Shown here: piece by piece, positions 17,339-26,318 of the stretch | How the letters are laid out: the number at the start of each line of letters is the position of its first letter | How positions within the stretch are numbered: position 1 is the stretch's first letter | Source: Brevundimonas basaltis | GTDB taxonomy: Bacteria; Pseudomonadota; Alphaproteobacteria; Caulobacterales; Caulobacteraceae | DNA: 64,000 nucleotides | Direction of reading: 5' to 3' | Assembly (NCBI RefSeq): GCF_014202075.1 | Contig: NZ_JACHFZ010000005.1 | Span: 1-64,000, forward strand | Program-made: the position numbers and the translations under genes | Notes under the pieces: generated by a model | What the model saw: only the letters and a program-made list of their open reading frames with translations | What the model was told of the DNA's origin: nothing | Database searches by the model: none

Positions 17339-18628
17339 ATGAATATCCTGCTGGTCGGCTCAGGCGGGCGCGAGCACGCCCTGGCGTGGAAGATCGCCCA
17401 GTCCCCGCTGCTCAAGCGGCTGGTCATCGCACCCGGCAATCCGGGGATGGACAAGCTGGGCGAGCGCGTGGCGCTGAAGGCCACAGACGCCGACGGCCTC
17501 GCCGCCCTGGCGCGGGAGATGAAGGCCGATCTGGTGGTGGTCGGCCCGGAAACCACGCTGGAGGCCGGGCTGGCCGACCGGCTGGCCACCGCCGGCATCC
17601 CCTGTTTCGGGCCGACGAAGAAGGCGGCCCAGCTGGAGACCTCCAAGGCCTTCTCCAAGGCCTTCATGGAGCGGCACGAGATTCCGACGGCGGGATACGG
17701 TGTCTATGAGCGGCTGCACGAGGCGCGGCAGGCGCTGACGGTGTTCAAGCCGCCCTATGTGATCAAGGCCGACGGGCTGGCGGCGGGCAAGGGCGTGGCC
17801 ATCAGCCCCACGAAGCGCGAGGCCGAGGGCGAGATCGAGCGGATGCTGGGCGGTCGCTTCGGCACGGCCGGGGCGCGGGTGGTGATCGAGGAATTCATGG
17901 ACGGCGAGGAAGGCTCGCTGTTCGCCGTCTGCGACGGGCAGCGGGCGCTGCTGCTGGGCGGTGCGCAGGACCACAAGCGGGCCTATGACGGCGACCTCGG
18001 GCCGAACACGGGCGGCATGGGCAGCTATTCGCCGGCCCCGGTGTTCACGCCGGAGCTGGTCGAGGCGGCCGAGCGGAATATCGTCGCGCCGGTCATCGCC
18101 GGTATGGCGCGGGAGGGCATGCCCTATCGCGGCGTGCTCTACGCAGGTCTGATGGCGACGACGGACGGGCCCCGGGTGGTCGAGTTCAACGCCCGCTTCG
18201 GCGACCCGGAGTGCCAGGTGCTGATGATGCGGATCGACGGGGACATCGTGCCCCTGCTGCTGGCCTGCGCGCGCGGGGACCTGACCCGGGTCGATCCGCC
18301 GGAGTTCCGGCCCGAGACGGTGATCTGCGTGGTGCTGGCGGCCACCGGCTATCCCGACAGCCCGCTGGAAGGCTCGATCATCCGCGGCGCCGACCAGAAT
18401 TTCGGCCCGCACGTGCAGGTCTTCCATGCCGGCACCCGGCGGCGTGACGACGGCCAGCTGGCGGCGGCCGGCGGGCGGGTGCTGAACGTCTGCGCTCGTG
18501 GCAAGGACATCGCCGAGGCGCGCCAGCGGGCCTATGCGGCGGTGAGGAAGATCGACTGGCCGGGGGGATTCCACCGTACCGACATCGGCTGGCGGGCCAT
18601 GGAGCGGGAAGCGGGGAGCGCCGGTTGA
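17339..18628 (+). CDS. purD: phosphoribosylamine--glycine ligase
   Basis: A 429-residue GAR synthetase, the second step of purine synthesis, joining glycine to phosphoribosylamine with ATP. The N-terminal domain starts MNILLVGSGGREHALAWKI, the ATP-grasp part shows KADGLAAGKGV and EEFMDGEEGS, and the GPNTGGMGSYSP and EFNARFGDPECQ blocks bind substrate and metal. Length is normal. The ATG follows a GC-rich stretch without a clear ribosome-binding site. It is not in an operon with other purine genes; xseA, a frequent neighbour in relatives, lies about 5 kb away on the other strand. Confidence 0.96.
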   Translation: MNILLVGSGGREHALAWKIAQSPLLKRLVIAPGNPGMDKLGERVALKATDADGLAALAREMKADLVVVGPETTLEAGLADRLATAGIPCFGPTKKAAQLETSKAFSKAFMERHEIPTAGYGVYERLHEARQALTVFKPPYVIKADGLAAGKGVAISPTKREAEGEIERMLGGRFGTAGARVVIEEFMDGEEGSLFAVCDGQRALLLGGAQDHKRAYDGDLGPNTGGMGSYSPAPVFTPELVEAAERNIVAPVIAGMAREGMPYRGVLYAGLMATTDGPRVVEFNARFGDPECQVLMMRIDGDIVPLLLACARGDLTRVDPPEFRPETVICVVLAATGYPDSPLEGSIIRGADQNFGPHVQVFHAGTRRRDDGQLAAAGGRVLNVCARGKDIAEARQRAYAAVRKIDWPGGFHRTDIGWRAMEREAGSAG

Positions 18629-18699
18629 AGGCCGTGGCGCCCTGACCGGTCAGGTTGAAGCCGCGTGAGGGTCGGCGCCCGGTGTGTTATCGTCGGGAT

Positions 18700-18909
18700 A
18701 TGAACGGCCCCCCGAATGATTTCGATGAAGAAGCGGCCGTCTTTGACGCCGAAGCCGAAGCTGCAGCCGACGCGGCATTCGATGCGGCGACGGATCGCGG
18801 CTTGGCTGATGCCGAGGCAGGGCGCTTCGTCAGCCATGAGGCGGTGAAGCGCTGGCTGCTTTCATGGGGGACCGAGAATCCGCTGCCTCCGCCGAAATGC
18901 GGCGAGTAG
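18700..18909 (+). CDS. ParD/CopG-like antitoxin
   Basis: A 69-residue acidic protein from the ATG at 18700. The N-terminal half is Asp/Glu/Ala-rich and the C-terminal half reads GRFVSHEAVKRWLLSWGTEN, a motif seen in short antitoxins paired with ParE/RelE toxins in which the C-terminal helix contacts the toxin. It overlaps the toxin start by 13 bases, so the two are translated together. CGGGAT precedes the start. Antitoxins of this type usually repress their own promoter; I see no obvious operator in the short upstream gap after purD. Confidence 0.75.
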   Translation: MNGPPNDFDEEAAVFDAEAEAAADAAFDAATDRGLADAEAGRFVSHEAVKRWLLSWGTENPLPPPKCGE

Positions 18910-19172
18910 CATGGACGGATCAGGCCGTCAGAGACCTGATGGCCATCGGACAATATATTGAAGGGTTCAGCCCCAACGCGGCCCGGAAAGTGGCCGCCAG
19001 GCTGCTAGCGCTCGGCGAAAGTCTGCACGAGTTCCCAAATCGCGGGAGACAGGTCCGGCCTGGCTTGCGCGAACTGACGAGTTTTCCGCCTTACCTCCTC
19101 AGGTATGAAGTGCTGAAAACCGAAGTGCGGATCATCGCGATCCGCCACACGGCCCGGCGGCCGGAACCCTAG
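18897..19172 (+). CDS. ParE/RelE-family toxin
   Basis: A 91-residue protein from the ATG at 18897 (MRRVAWTDQAVRDLMAIGQY). It has the ParE layout: a first strand WTDQAVRDL, a helical hairpin with FSPNAARKVAARLLALGESL, then FPNRGRQVRPGLRELT and a C-terminal strand pair PYLLRYEVLKTEVRIIAIRHTARRP. The basic residues in PNRGR and RHTARRP correspond to the conserved family positions. ParE toxins act on gyrase, while RelE toxins cleave ribosome-bound mRNA; sequence favours ParE. The 3' end overlaps the convergent L,D-transpeptidase gene by 4 bases. Confidence 0.8.
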   Translation: MRRVAWTDQAVRDLMAIGQYIEGFSPNAARKVAARLLALGESLHEFPNRGRQVRPGLRELTSFPPYLLRYEVLKTEVRIIAIRHTARRPEP

Positions 19173-19864
19173 GCCCAGGCGAACAGCAGCCGGCCTTCGC
19201 CCATGCGTTCGCGCAGGGCGGGGAGGTCGTGGTGGGCGACGGAGAAGCAGCCGTAGCTGCGGCCCAGCTTGCCCTCGCGGGCGAGGAAGGCCGGGTCGGC
19301 GTAGTCGGCGCCGTGGACGATGATGGCGCGCTCGCGGGCCAGGTTGTTGGTGTACTCCAGCCCGTCCAGCAGGACGTTGGGGCCCTGCTGGGGGCCGTGG
19401 CCGGCGCCGGCGGTGGCGTAGGCGCCGACCGAGGACATGTAGCTGTCGGGGGTGTTGGAGAAGGTCGTCGCGAAACCCGTGTGCGACGGGTCGGAGCCGC
19501 GGCCGTGGGTGGTGCGCATCAGGGTGACGGCGCCGCCGTGCAGATCGACCTCGTAGAGCCGCTCGTCGCCCGAGAATTTCTGGAAATCGACCAGATACAT
19601 GCGGTCGCGTTGGGTGATCTTGCCTTCGTGGATATCGAGGGCGGCGAGGGCGCGGTCCATCAGCTCCTTGCGCACCGAGCCGCGCGGATCGAGCGGGCGG
19701 GTGGAGTTGAGCTGGGCGGTGATGACCTCGGGCGGGCGCTCGACCGGGATGGTCGGCGGCACCTGCTGGCCGGCCGCGGTGACGACCGGACGGGCGGCCG
19801 CGGTGGCGCAGCCCGACACCAGCGCCGCGCCGCCAAGGATGAATCCACGTCTCGCAAGCCGCAT
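19169..19864 (-). CDS. L,D-transpeptidase-like murein enzyme (YkuD_2 type), lipoprotein
   Basis: A 231-residue protein with a lipoprotein signal (RRGFILGGAALVSGC, Cys19). The catalytic region contains His184 (AIIVHGADY) and Cys206 in the motif GRSYGCFSV, the S-x-G-C core of the family that forms 3-3 cross-links or attaches proteins to peptidoglycan. The YDVDLHGG/THGRGS region and long insertion match the murein L,D-transpeptidase catalytic family rather than ErfK/YbiS. It acts in the periplasm. It is divergent from the amidohydrolase gene. Confidence 0.88.
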   Translation of the reverse strand: MRLARRGFILGGAALVSGCATAAARPVVTAAGQQVPPTIPVERPPEVITAQLNSTRPLDPRGSVRKELMDRALAALDIHEGKITQRDRMYLVDFQKFSGDERLYEVDLHGGAVTLMRTTHGRGSDPSHTGFATTFSNTPDSYMSSVGAYATAGAGHGPQQGPNVLLDGLEYTNNLARERAIIVHGADYADPAFLAREGKLGRSYGCFSVAHHDLPALRERMGEGRLLFAWA

Positions 19865-19986
19865 GCGACGCCCCTCGCATGTTCACAGGAGGCGACAGGT
19901 TGTTTCAAATCACCACGCGCAGCAACCTGAGCCTTGGCATGGAGCGTATCCGGTCTAGGGTGAACGATGGGTTTCGGGAGGGTTTC

Positions 19987-21303
19987 GTGAAGTCGATCGC
20001 ATCGGTGCTGGCGGCGACCGCCATATTTCTGGCCGGCGGGGCCGCGGCGCAAACGCCCGCCGTCGCTCCGCTTTCGCCGTCAGAGGGAACCACGTTCGTG
20101 CAAGTGGGGCGGCTTCTGGCCAATCCGGCGAACGGTTCCGTTCAGCGCGATAAAACTCTCGTGATCGAGGGCGGGCGGGTCGTCGCGGTGCGCGACGGCT
20201 TTGTCGGCGAGGGCCGGATCGTCGACCTGCGCGACGCCTTTGTGCTGCCCGGGCTGATCGACAGCCATGTGCATCTGACCAGCCAGCAGAACCCGAACGG
20301 GCGGCTGGAGGCGGTGACGCTGTCGAGCGTGGACCGCGGCTTCGTCGGGGCCCGACACGCCCGGCGGACGCTGATGGCCGGCTTCACCACGGTGGCCGAT
20401 CTGGGCGGGCAGAACGAGGCGGTCTTCGCCCTGCGCGACGCGATCCGGCGCGGCGACGTGCCGGGTCCGCGGGTCATCGCCGCGGGCAGTTCGGTGTCGA
20501 TCCACGGTGGCCACGGCGACGCCAACGGCTACCGCGAGGACGTCATGCATCTGCTGTCGTCGGAAAGCGTCTGCTCGGGCGTCGAGGACTGCATGCGGGC
20601 GGTGCGGACCCAGGTGCGGTCGGGCGCCGACATCATCAAGATCACCGCCACCGGCGGGGTGCTGTCGAACACGGCGGCGGGGCTGGGCCAGCAGTTCTCC
20701 GAGGCCGAGCTGGCCGCCATCGTCGAGGCCGGGCACCGGATGGGACGGCAGGTCACGGCGCATGCTCACGGTGCCGACGGCATCAACAGCTTCCTGCGCG
20801 CGGGCGGCGACTCGATCGAACACGGGACCTATCTGGACGCCGAGTCGATCCGGCTGATGCGGCGCGAGGGCGTCTATCTGGTGCCGACGCTGATGGCCGG
20901 GGATTTCGTGGCGCGGGTCGCCTCTGGGCCGGACAATTTCTTCACCCCCGCGCAGACGGCCAAGGCGATGCAGGCCGGACCGCTGATGCTGGCCATGGCG
21001 GGGCGGGCCCACGAGGGCGGGGTTCGGATCGCCTATGGAACGGACAGCGGCGTCTCGGCGCACGGCGACAATGCGCAGGAGTTCGCCCTGCTGGTGCGGG
21101 CCGGGCTGACGCCGCTGGAGGCGATCCAGACGGCGACGGTCAGTGCCGCGGCGCATCTGCGGATTTCGCAGGAGGCGGGGCGGATCGCGGCGGGGATGCC
21201 GGCGGATCTGATCGCGGTGGCGGGCGATCCGCTGGCCGACGTGACCGAGCTGGAGCGGGTGCGGTTCGTGATGAAGGGTGGGGTAGTTTACCGGGACGAG
21301 TAG
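19987..21303 (+). CDS. secreted metal-dependent amidohydrolase
   Basis: A 438-residue protein started at GTG 19987, which follows a strong GGGAGGG site and begins directly with a signal peptide (VKSIASVLAATAIFLAGGAA). The amidohydrolase fold is shown by DSHVHLT (metal-binding HxH), KITATGGV, THAHGADG-type HAHG, DSIEHGTYL and GTDSGVSAHG. It resembles the Xaa-Pro dipeptidase / imidazolonepropionase-like exported amidohydrolases common in Caulobacterales and sphingomonads; dipeptide or cyclic amide substrates are likely but not proven. An ATG at 19879 gives an open extension without a signal and is rejected. A repeat element follows. Confidence 0.9.
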   Translation: MKSIASVLAATAIFLAGGAAAQTPAVAPLSPSEGTTFVQVGRLLANPANGSVQRDKTLVIEGGRVVAVRDGFVGEGRIVDLRDAFVLPGLIDSHVHLTSQQNPNGRLEAVTLSSVDRGFVGARHARRTLMAGFTTVADLGGQNEAVFALRDAIRRGDVPGPRVIAAGSSVSIHGGHGDANGYREDVMHLLSSESVCSGVEDCMRAVRTQVRSGADIIKITATGGVLSNTAAGLGQQFSEAELAAIVEAGHRMGRQVTAHAHGADGINSFLRAGGDSIEHGTYLDAESIRLMRREGVYLVPTLMAGDFVARVASGPDNFFTPAQTAKAMQAGPLMLAMAGRAHEGGVRIAYGTDSGVSAHGDNAQEFALLVRAGLTPLEAIQTATVSAAAHLRISQEAGRIAAGMPADLIAVAGDPLADVTELERVRFVMKGGVVYRDE

Positions 21304-21306
21304 AAA

Positions 21307-21429
21307 TCCTCCCCTTCGGGGGAGGGGGACCATCCGAAGGATGGTGGAGGGGGCCTGATCCGGACGCTGGCGCATGGGGTTAGCCCCCTCCACCCCTTCG
21401 CGGTCCCCCTCCCCCAAGGGGGGAGGACC
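21307..21429. repeat. CCTCCACC/GGGGGAGG palindromic element, copy 1
   Basis: Two inverted arms, 21307-21354 and 21383-21429, share CCCCTCCACCCCTTCGCGGT-like sequence and a CCTCCCC/GGGGAGG core. Related elements lie at 41717-41760 and 59064-59177. The element lies between the amidohydrolase and lpxK stops and overlaps the 3' end of lpxK, whose TAA is inside it. Confidence 0.75.
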
Positions 21430-22432
21430 TCAACCGGGGGAGTAGCAATCGCTGGAACCCCGCCTCGTTCTCGAACACCGCCTTCACCGGCCAACTGACC
21501 ACCCGCGTCCGCCATTCCGGCGGCAGGCGCAACCAGTCCTTTTCGGTGGTGATCAATTTCGCCCCGAACTGGTCGGCGCGGTCGGCGAGGAAGCGCAGGT
21601 CCTGTTCGCGGAAGGCGGCGTGGTCGGGGAAGGGGGCGAAGTCGGCGAGGTCGGCGCCGGCGGCGATCAGGGCGCGCTCGACCTTCCACGGCTTGGCGAT
21701 GCCGGCGAGGCCGACCAGCGGGCCGGGCGGCGGCGGGGCGGCGGGCTGGAGCCGGGCGATGAAGATCGGCAGGGCGCCGAAGACCTCAAGCAGGTCGGGG
21801 TCGGCGTCGGGGGCGTCGGCGGGGAGGAGGACGACGACGGCGTCGGCGCGGGCGAGGCCGGCCTTCAGCGGTTCGCGCATCGGGCCGGAGGGGAAGACCG
21901 AGCCGTCGCCGAACGGCCATTCGTCGCCGCGGGTCTCGCCGTCGACGACGACGAGGCTGAGGGTCTTCTTCAGGGCGGGGTTCTGGTGGGCGTCGTCCAG
22001 CACGATGGATTGCGCGCCCGCGTTGGCGGCGGCGCGGGCCCCGGCGACGCGGTCGCGGGCGATCCAGGCGGGGCTGTCAAGCGCCAGCATCAGCGGTTCG
22101 TCGCCGACCTCAGCGGCGGTGTGGACGGCGGGATCGACCCGGAGGGGCCCCTCCAGCGATCCGCCGTAGCCGCGCGACAGGGCGTGGGCGTCGATGCCGC
22201 CGGCGCGGAGCAGGCGCAGCACCTCGCGGGCGACCGGGGTCTTGCCCGAGCCGCCGACGGTCAGGTTGCCGACCGAGATGACCGGCACGCCGGGATCGAC
22301 GGGCGAGGCGTTGGCGATGCGGCGGGCGGTGGCGGCGGCCCAGACCCACGACAGCGGCTTGAGCGCGAACCGCAGCACCGAGGCGTGGCGCGGATCGCGG
22401 GCGTACCACCAGCGGGGGGTGTTGAGCTTCAT
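21380..22432 (-). CDS. lpxK: tetraacyldisaccharide 4'-kinase
   Basis: A 350-residue lipid A kinase that phosphorylates the 4' position of the disaccharide at the inner membrane. The Walker A motif is GNLTVGGSGKTPV, the conserved LSRGYGG follows, and the family DDGxQ block reads DDAHQNPAL. The start ATG at 22432 overlaps the waaA stop by 4 bases. The last 16 or so residues (SSPLGGGGPRRGGGG) are encoded by the palindromic repeat element and are unlike the normal family end near LLLPRL, so the insertion seems to have replaced the original stop. Activity should be unaffected because the tail is beyond the conserved domain. Confidence 0.93.
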   Translation of the reverse strand: MKLNTPRWWYARDPRHASVLRFALKPLSWVWAAATARRIANASPVDPGVPVISVGNLTVGGSGKTPVAREVLRLLRAGGIDAHALSRGYGGSLEGPLRVDPAVHTAAEVGDEPLMLALDSPAWIARDRVAGARAAANAGAQSIVLDDAHQNPALKKTLSLVVVDGETRGDEWPFGDGSVFPSGPMREPLKAGLARADAVVVLLPADAPDADPDLLEVFGALPIFIARLQPAAPPPPGPLVGLAGIAKPWKVERALIAAGADLADFAPFPDHAAFREQDLRFLADRADQFGAKLITTEKDWLRLPPEWRTRVVSWPVKAVFENEAGFQRLLLPRLRSSPLGGGGPRRGGGG

Positions 22433-23724
22433 CCGCGCCCCCTGATCGGAGCCGGCGGCAGCAGGGGCGTCAGGCTGTCCCACAGCCGGTCGAGGCCCGA
22501 GCCGGCCTCGGCGGCGGCGCGGCGGCCGCGCTCGCCCATGCGTTTGGCCTCGGCCTCGTCGGCCAGCAGGGGCGCGAGAACGGCGGGCAGGTCCCAGGGG
22601 GCCTCGACCACGGCCAGACCGCCCGCGGCCACGAGTGCGTCGGTGACCGCGGCCCAGTTCGACATGTCCGGGCCGGTGACGGCGGGCTTGCCGAGGCGGG
22701 CCGGTTCGAGCGGATTGTGGCCGCCCACCGGCGGCTTCTCCAGGGCGGCGGAGAAGCTGCCGCCCATGACCACGACGTCGGCGAGGCGCAGGAACAGGCC
22801 CATCTCGCCGAGGGTGTCGGCGACGTAGAGGTCCGTGTCGCGGTCCGGCTCGCGACCGGCGGAGCGAAGGGCGAAACGGTAGCCGTCGCGGCTCAGGGCG
22901 GCGGCGATGGCGGCGCTCCGTTCCGGGTGGCGGGGCACCAGGATCAGGCACAGGCGGTCGGCCAGTTTGTCGAGGGCGCGGACGAGGGCGATCTCCTCGC
23001 CGTCATGGGTGCTGGCGGCGACGACCACCGGCCGGTCGCCGATGGCGGCGCTGAGGCGGGTGAAGGCGCCCGGATCGTGCGGCGGCGCGGCTCCGGCCAG
23101 CTTGAGGTTCACATGGCCGTCGATGCGGGCGCCGAGGCCCTCGAGCCGGTCGGCCGAAGTGGCGTCCTGCGGCAGGATGCGGTCGAAGGCGGACAGCAGG
23201 CGCCGGGCGAGGCCGGGGAAGCGGCGCCAGCCGTCGGCGGTCTTCCCGGTGATGCGGGCGCTGGCGAGGACCAGCTTCACCTCGCGGCGGCGCGCCTCGA
23301 GGATCAGGTTGGGCCACAGTTCGCTCTCGACGAAGACGGCGGCGGCGGGCCGCCAGTGGTCGAGGAAGGCGCAGACGGCGCCGGGCGTGTCGACGGGGGC
23401 GAACTGGTGGATGACGCCGGGCGGCAGCCGCTTGGCCAGCAGGGTCGCCGAGGTCAGGGTGCCGGAGGTGACCAGCACGGTCAGGTCGGGGCGCTTCTGG
23501 CGCAGGCGCTCGACTACGGGCAGCAGGGACAGGGTCTCGCCGACGCTGACGCCGTGCAGCCAGACCAGACCGCCGGCGGGGCGGGCGACGGAGGCGAGAC
23601 CGAGACGTTCGTCGACCCGGGCCGGGTCCTCCTTGCCCTGTTTGGCGCGGGCGTCGAGCAGGCGCGGGGCCAGCGGTTCCAGCAGGCGGGTCAGCAGCCG
23701 GTAGGCGATCAGGGCGGGGCTCAC
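22429..23724 (-). CDS. waaA: 3-deoxy-D-manno-octulosonic acid (Kdo) transferase
   Basis: A 431-residue Kdo transferase that adds Kdo from CMP-Kdo to lipid IVA. The N-terminal half has WLHGVSVGETLSLLPVV (the conserved VSxGE), FAPVDTPGAV and FVESELWPNLI; the C-terminal half has STHDGEE, LVPRHPER and MGGSFSAALEKPPVGGHNPLEPA, the donor-binding signature. A GTG start at 23724 directly abuts the stop of the DUF374 acyltransferase gene. The end overlaps lpxK by 4 bases, as expected for a coupled LPS operon. Confidence 0.95.
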   Translation of the reverse strand: MSPALIAYRLLTRLLEPLAPRLLDARAKQGKEDPARVDERLGLASVARPAGGLVWLHGVSVGETLSLLPVVERLRQKRPDLTVLVTSGTLTSATLLAKRLPPGVIHQFAPVDTPGAVCAFLDHWRPAAAVFVESELWPNLILEARRREVKLVLASARITGKTADGWRRFPGLARRLLSAFDRILPQDATSADRLEGLGARIDGHVNLKLAGAAPPHDPGAFTRLSAAIGDRPVVVAASTHDGEEIALVRALDKLADRLCLILVPRHPERSAAIAAALSRDGYRFALRSAGREPDRDTDLYVADTLGEMGLFLRLADVVVMGGSFSAALEKPPVGGHNPLEPARLGKPAVTGPDMSNWAAVTDALVAAGGLAVVEAPWDLPAVLAPLLADEAEAKRMGERGRRAAAEAGSGLDRLWDSLTPLLPPAPIRGRG

Positions 23725-24411
23725 CTAGAGACGCTCCAGCCCGGTGATGGCGTCGGCGGCGGCCTCGACGGCGGTGATGCGCGCGGTCCAGTCGGCGACG
23801 ACGTCGACCGGCTGAGCCCCCGCGGGGAAATCGGTCCGGTCCCAGACCACGGCGCCCCGGCCGAAGGGAAGGGGTATGATGGTGTGGTCCCAGTTGTCGA
23901 GGCGGATGGCCGGGTTGCAGGACAGGCCGACGAACAGCACCGGAACCTTCGACAGTTTCGCCAGGACCGGCAGGCCCTCGGCCATGCTGTGTCTGGGGCC
24001 GCGCGGGCCGTCGGGCGTGATGGCGAGGCCGCCGACCTTGAGTTGGCGCAGGCCGTCGCGCAGGGCCTGGGCGCCGCCCTTGTCGGTCTCGCCCTTGTCC
24101 TTGTTGGCGGAGGAACCGCGCACGGCGGGAATGCCGAGGCGGGCCATCGAGCGGGCGAACAGTTCCCCGTCGGCGCTGCGCGAGATCATGCCCTTGATCG
24201 GCTGGGCGCGATCCAGCGGCCAGGCGGCCGGGGCCAACGAGGTGCGGGAATGCCAGAAGACAGTCAGAACCCCGCCACCCTGATCCCAGACCGCTTCGGC
24301 CAGGTCGGGGTTGCGGTGCTCCCAGCGAATGGTGGCGTAGCAGAAGCGCAGCCAGCCGGCCATGATCCAGCCGAGGGCGCCCTGGACCGCGGGATTCCGG
24401 AGCGGCTTCAT
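23725..24411 (-). CDS. DUF374 family lysophospholipid acyltransferase-like protein
   Basis: A 228-residue protein of the DUF374 family, related to glycerolipid acyltransferases. The motifs are FWHSR (catalytic His region), SRSADGELFARSM, AVRGSS and ITPDGPRGPRH, then VPVLFVG. An N-terminal hydrophobic segment suggests membrane association. It is coupled by a 4-base overlap to the upstream ABC exporter gene and abuts waaA downstream, a gene order seen in other alphaproteobacteria, which points to a role in lipid A or LPS assembly. The acyl donor and acceptor are unknown. The start is the ATG at 24411. Confidence 0.88.
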   Translation of the reverse strand: MKPLRNPAVQGALGWIMAGWLRFCYATIRWEHRNPDLAEAVWDQGGGVLTVFWHSRTSLAPAAWPLDRAQPIKGMISRSADGELFARSMARLGIPAVRGSSANKDKGETDKGGAQALRDGLRQLKVGGLAITPDGPRGPRHSMAEGLPVLAKLSKVPVLFVGLSCNPAIRLDNWDHTIIPLPFGRGAVVWDRTDFPAGAQPVDVVADWTARITAVEAAADAITGLERL

Positions 24412-26249
24412 GCGACCGAAGCCACCGTCACGGGATCGCCGTCCAGCGACTGCTGCTTCGCGAGACGGGCGTAGAGGCCGCCCTTCTTCACGAGACCGGC
24501 GTGGGAGCCGGTCTCGACGATGCGACCGGCCTCGACGACATAGATGCGGTCGGCGTTGCGGACGGTGGACAGGCGGTGGGCGATCATCAGGGTGGCGCGG
24601 CCGGTCATCAGCCGGTCCAGCGCGGCCTGGACGAGGGCCTCGCTCTCGGTGTCCAGCGCCGAGGTGGCCTCGTCGAGCAGCAGGATGGGGGCGTCCTTGA
24701 GGAAGGCGCGGGCGATGGCGATGCGCTGACGCTGGCCGCCCGACAGGCGCAGGCCCGCCTCGCCGGCACGGGTCCGATAGCCCTCGGGCAAGGCGGTGAT
24801 GAAGTCGTGGGCGGCGGCGCTGGCGGCGGCGGCCTCGATCTCGGCCTGCGAGGCGCCGGGGCGGCCATAGGCGATGTTGGCGGCGAGGGTGTCGTCGAAC
24901 AGGAAGGGCTCCTGGGTCACCAGGGCGATATGGGCGCGCAGGTCGTGCAGCTTCAGTTCGCGGATGTCGCGGCCGTTGATGGTCACCGCCCCGGCGGTGA
25001 CGTCGTAGAAGCGTGGCAGCAGGCTCAAGATCGTGCTCTTGCCGCCGCCGGACGGGCCGACGAGGGCGACGGTCTCGCCGGGGGCCACGGTCAGCGAGAT
25101 GTCGGACAGCGTCGGGGCGACGTTTTCGGCGGCCGGGGCGTAGGCGAAGGAGACGCGGTCGAGGCCGATGGTGACGGGACCGTCGGGCAGGGCGGCGGCG
25201 TCGGGGGCCTCGCGGATCTCGGGCTGGATGTCGAGGGCGGCGAACAGGCGGCGGGCGGCGGTCAGGCCCTCGGCCATCACGGTCTGCAGGTTGGTGACCT
25301 GACGCAGGGACTGGCCGGCGGCCATCAGCAGGCCGATATAGGCGGCGAAGGCGCCGACGCTCATCTCGCCGCCGCGGGCCTGCCAGCCGGCGTAGGCCAT
25401 GACGGCGGCGACCACGAACATGGCCATCAGATTGCTCAGCGGCCCGGCGAAGGCGCGGCTGTCGGCGGATTTGATAACGTGCCGCTGACGCCGGCCGACG
25501 ACCTCGCCGACGCGGGCCTCCTCGGCCGCCTCGCGGTTCTCGATCTTGATCAGGCGGACGCCGTCGAGGTTCTCCATCAGGGCGGTGGAGAGGTTGGAGG
25601 TCTCGACCATGGCCCCGGTGGTGGCCTTGCGCATCCGCTTGCCGAAGCGGCGGATGACGAAGGCGATCAGGGGCGCGCCGAGCAGGACGATCAGGGTCAG
25701 CCGCCAGTCGATCCACGCCATATAGGCCAGCACGGCGAATAGGGTCAGGGCGTGCTGGGTGTAGTTGACTACGCCCTGGGTGAAGGCCTCGCGCACCAGA
25801 TTGGCGTCGAACAGCACGGAGGAGACGAAGCCGCCGGAGTGCTGGCTGCGCAGCCGGGCGAGGTCGGCGCGGATCATGGCCCCGAACAGCTTGATCTGGA
25901 TGTCGCCGACGATGCCGTGACCGAGCCGGTTGACCAGCGCCGCCTGACCGAGGGCGGCGGCGGTCCAGATCAGGCCCGCGCCGATGATGATCAGCGGGAT
26001 GGCCAGCAGCGCCTCACCCGGCGGCACGGTGAAGACGCCCCAGATGGTCACCGCCCGGCCGAGGAACAGGCCGTCGATGGCCGGCTCGAGCAGCTGCAGC
26101 ACCGTGGCGGCCATGACGCCGACCACGGCGGCGCAGAGGATCGACAGGAACAGCGGCGTTCGGTGGTGCGAGAGGTAGTCGCGCCAGATGCGGGCCAGCA
26201 ACGGCCGCAGCGGCTCTGGTTCGTCAGCGGCGGGCGCGGGCGTCGTCAT
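24408..26249 (-). CDS. MsbA-like ABC exporter (fused permease and ATPase)
   Basis: A 613-residue half-transporter with six membrane helices (about residues 30-345) and a C-terminal ATPase. The ATPase shows Walker [11 protein letters not shown]-loop [10 protein letters not shown], signature RLSGGQRQR, Walker [10 protein letters not shown] and the switch His in AHRLST. It acts as a dimer in the inner membrane. Position ahead of the acyltransferase, waaA and lpxK suggests lipid A or LPS export as for MsbA, but the family also carries drugs and other lipids. Length is slightly above MsbA (582 in E. coli). Confidence 0.92.
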   Translation of the reverse strand: MTTPAPAADEPEPLRPLLARIWRDYLSHHRTPLFLSILCAAVVGVMAATVLQLLEPAIDGLFLGRAVTIWGVFTVPPGEALLAIPLIIIGAGLIWTAAALGQAALVNRLGHGIVGDIQIKLFGAMIRADLARLRSQHSGGFVSSVLFDANLVREAFTQGVVNYTQHALTLFAVLAYMAWIDWRLTLIVLLGAPLIAFVIRRFGKRMRKATTGAMVETSNLSTALMENLDGVRLIKIENREAAEEARVGEVVGRRQRHVIKSADSRAFAGPLSNLMAMFVVAAVMAYAGWQARGGEMSVGAFAAYIGLLMAAGQSLRQVTNLQTVMAEGLTAARRLFAALDIQPEIREAPDAAALPDGPVTIGLDRVSFAYAPAAENVAPTLSDISLTVAPGETVALVGPSGGGKSTILSLLPRFYDVTAGAVTINGRDIRELKLHDLRAHIALVTQEPFLFDDTLAANIAYGRPGASQAEIEAAAASAAAHDFITALPEGYRTRAGEAGLRLSGGQRQRIAIARAFLKDAPILLLDEATSALDTESEALVQAALDRLMTGRATLMIAHRLSTVRNADRIYVVEAGRIVETGSHAGLVKKGGLYARLAKQQSLDGDPVTVASVA

Positions 26250-26318
26250 CGGTCCGAGGTCGGACGGGACGGGGGGGAAGTCAAGCGGGGAGGTGAGCCG
26301 GACTGGACAGGCCGACGG

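Noticed and set aside
21433-22951. A longer LpxK start reaching into waaA
   Set aside because: The ATG at 22432 gives a normal N-terminus and a 4-bp overlap with waaA.
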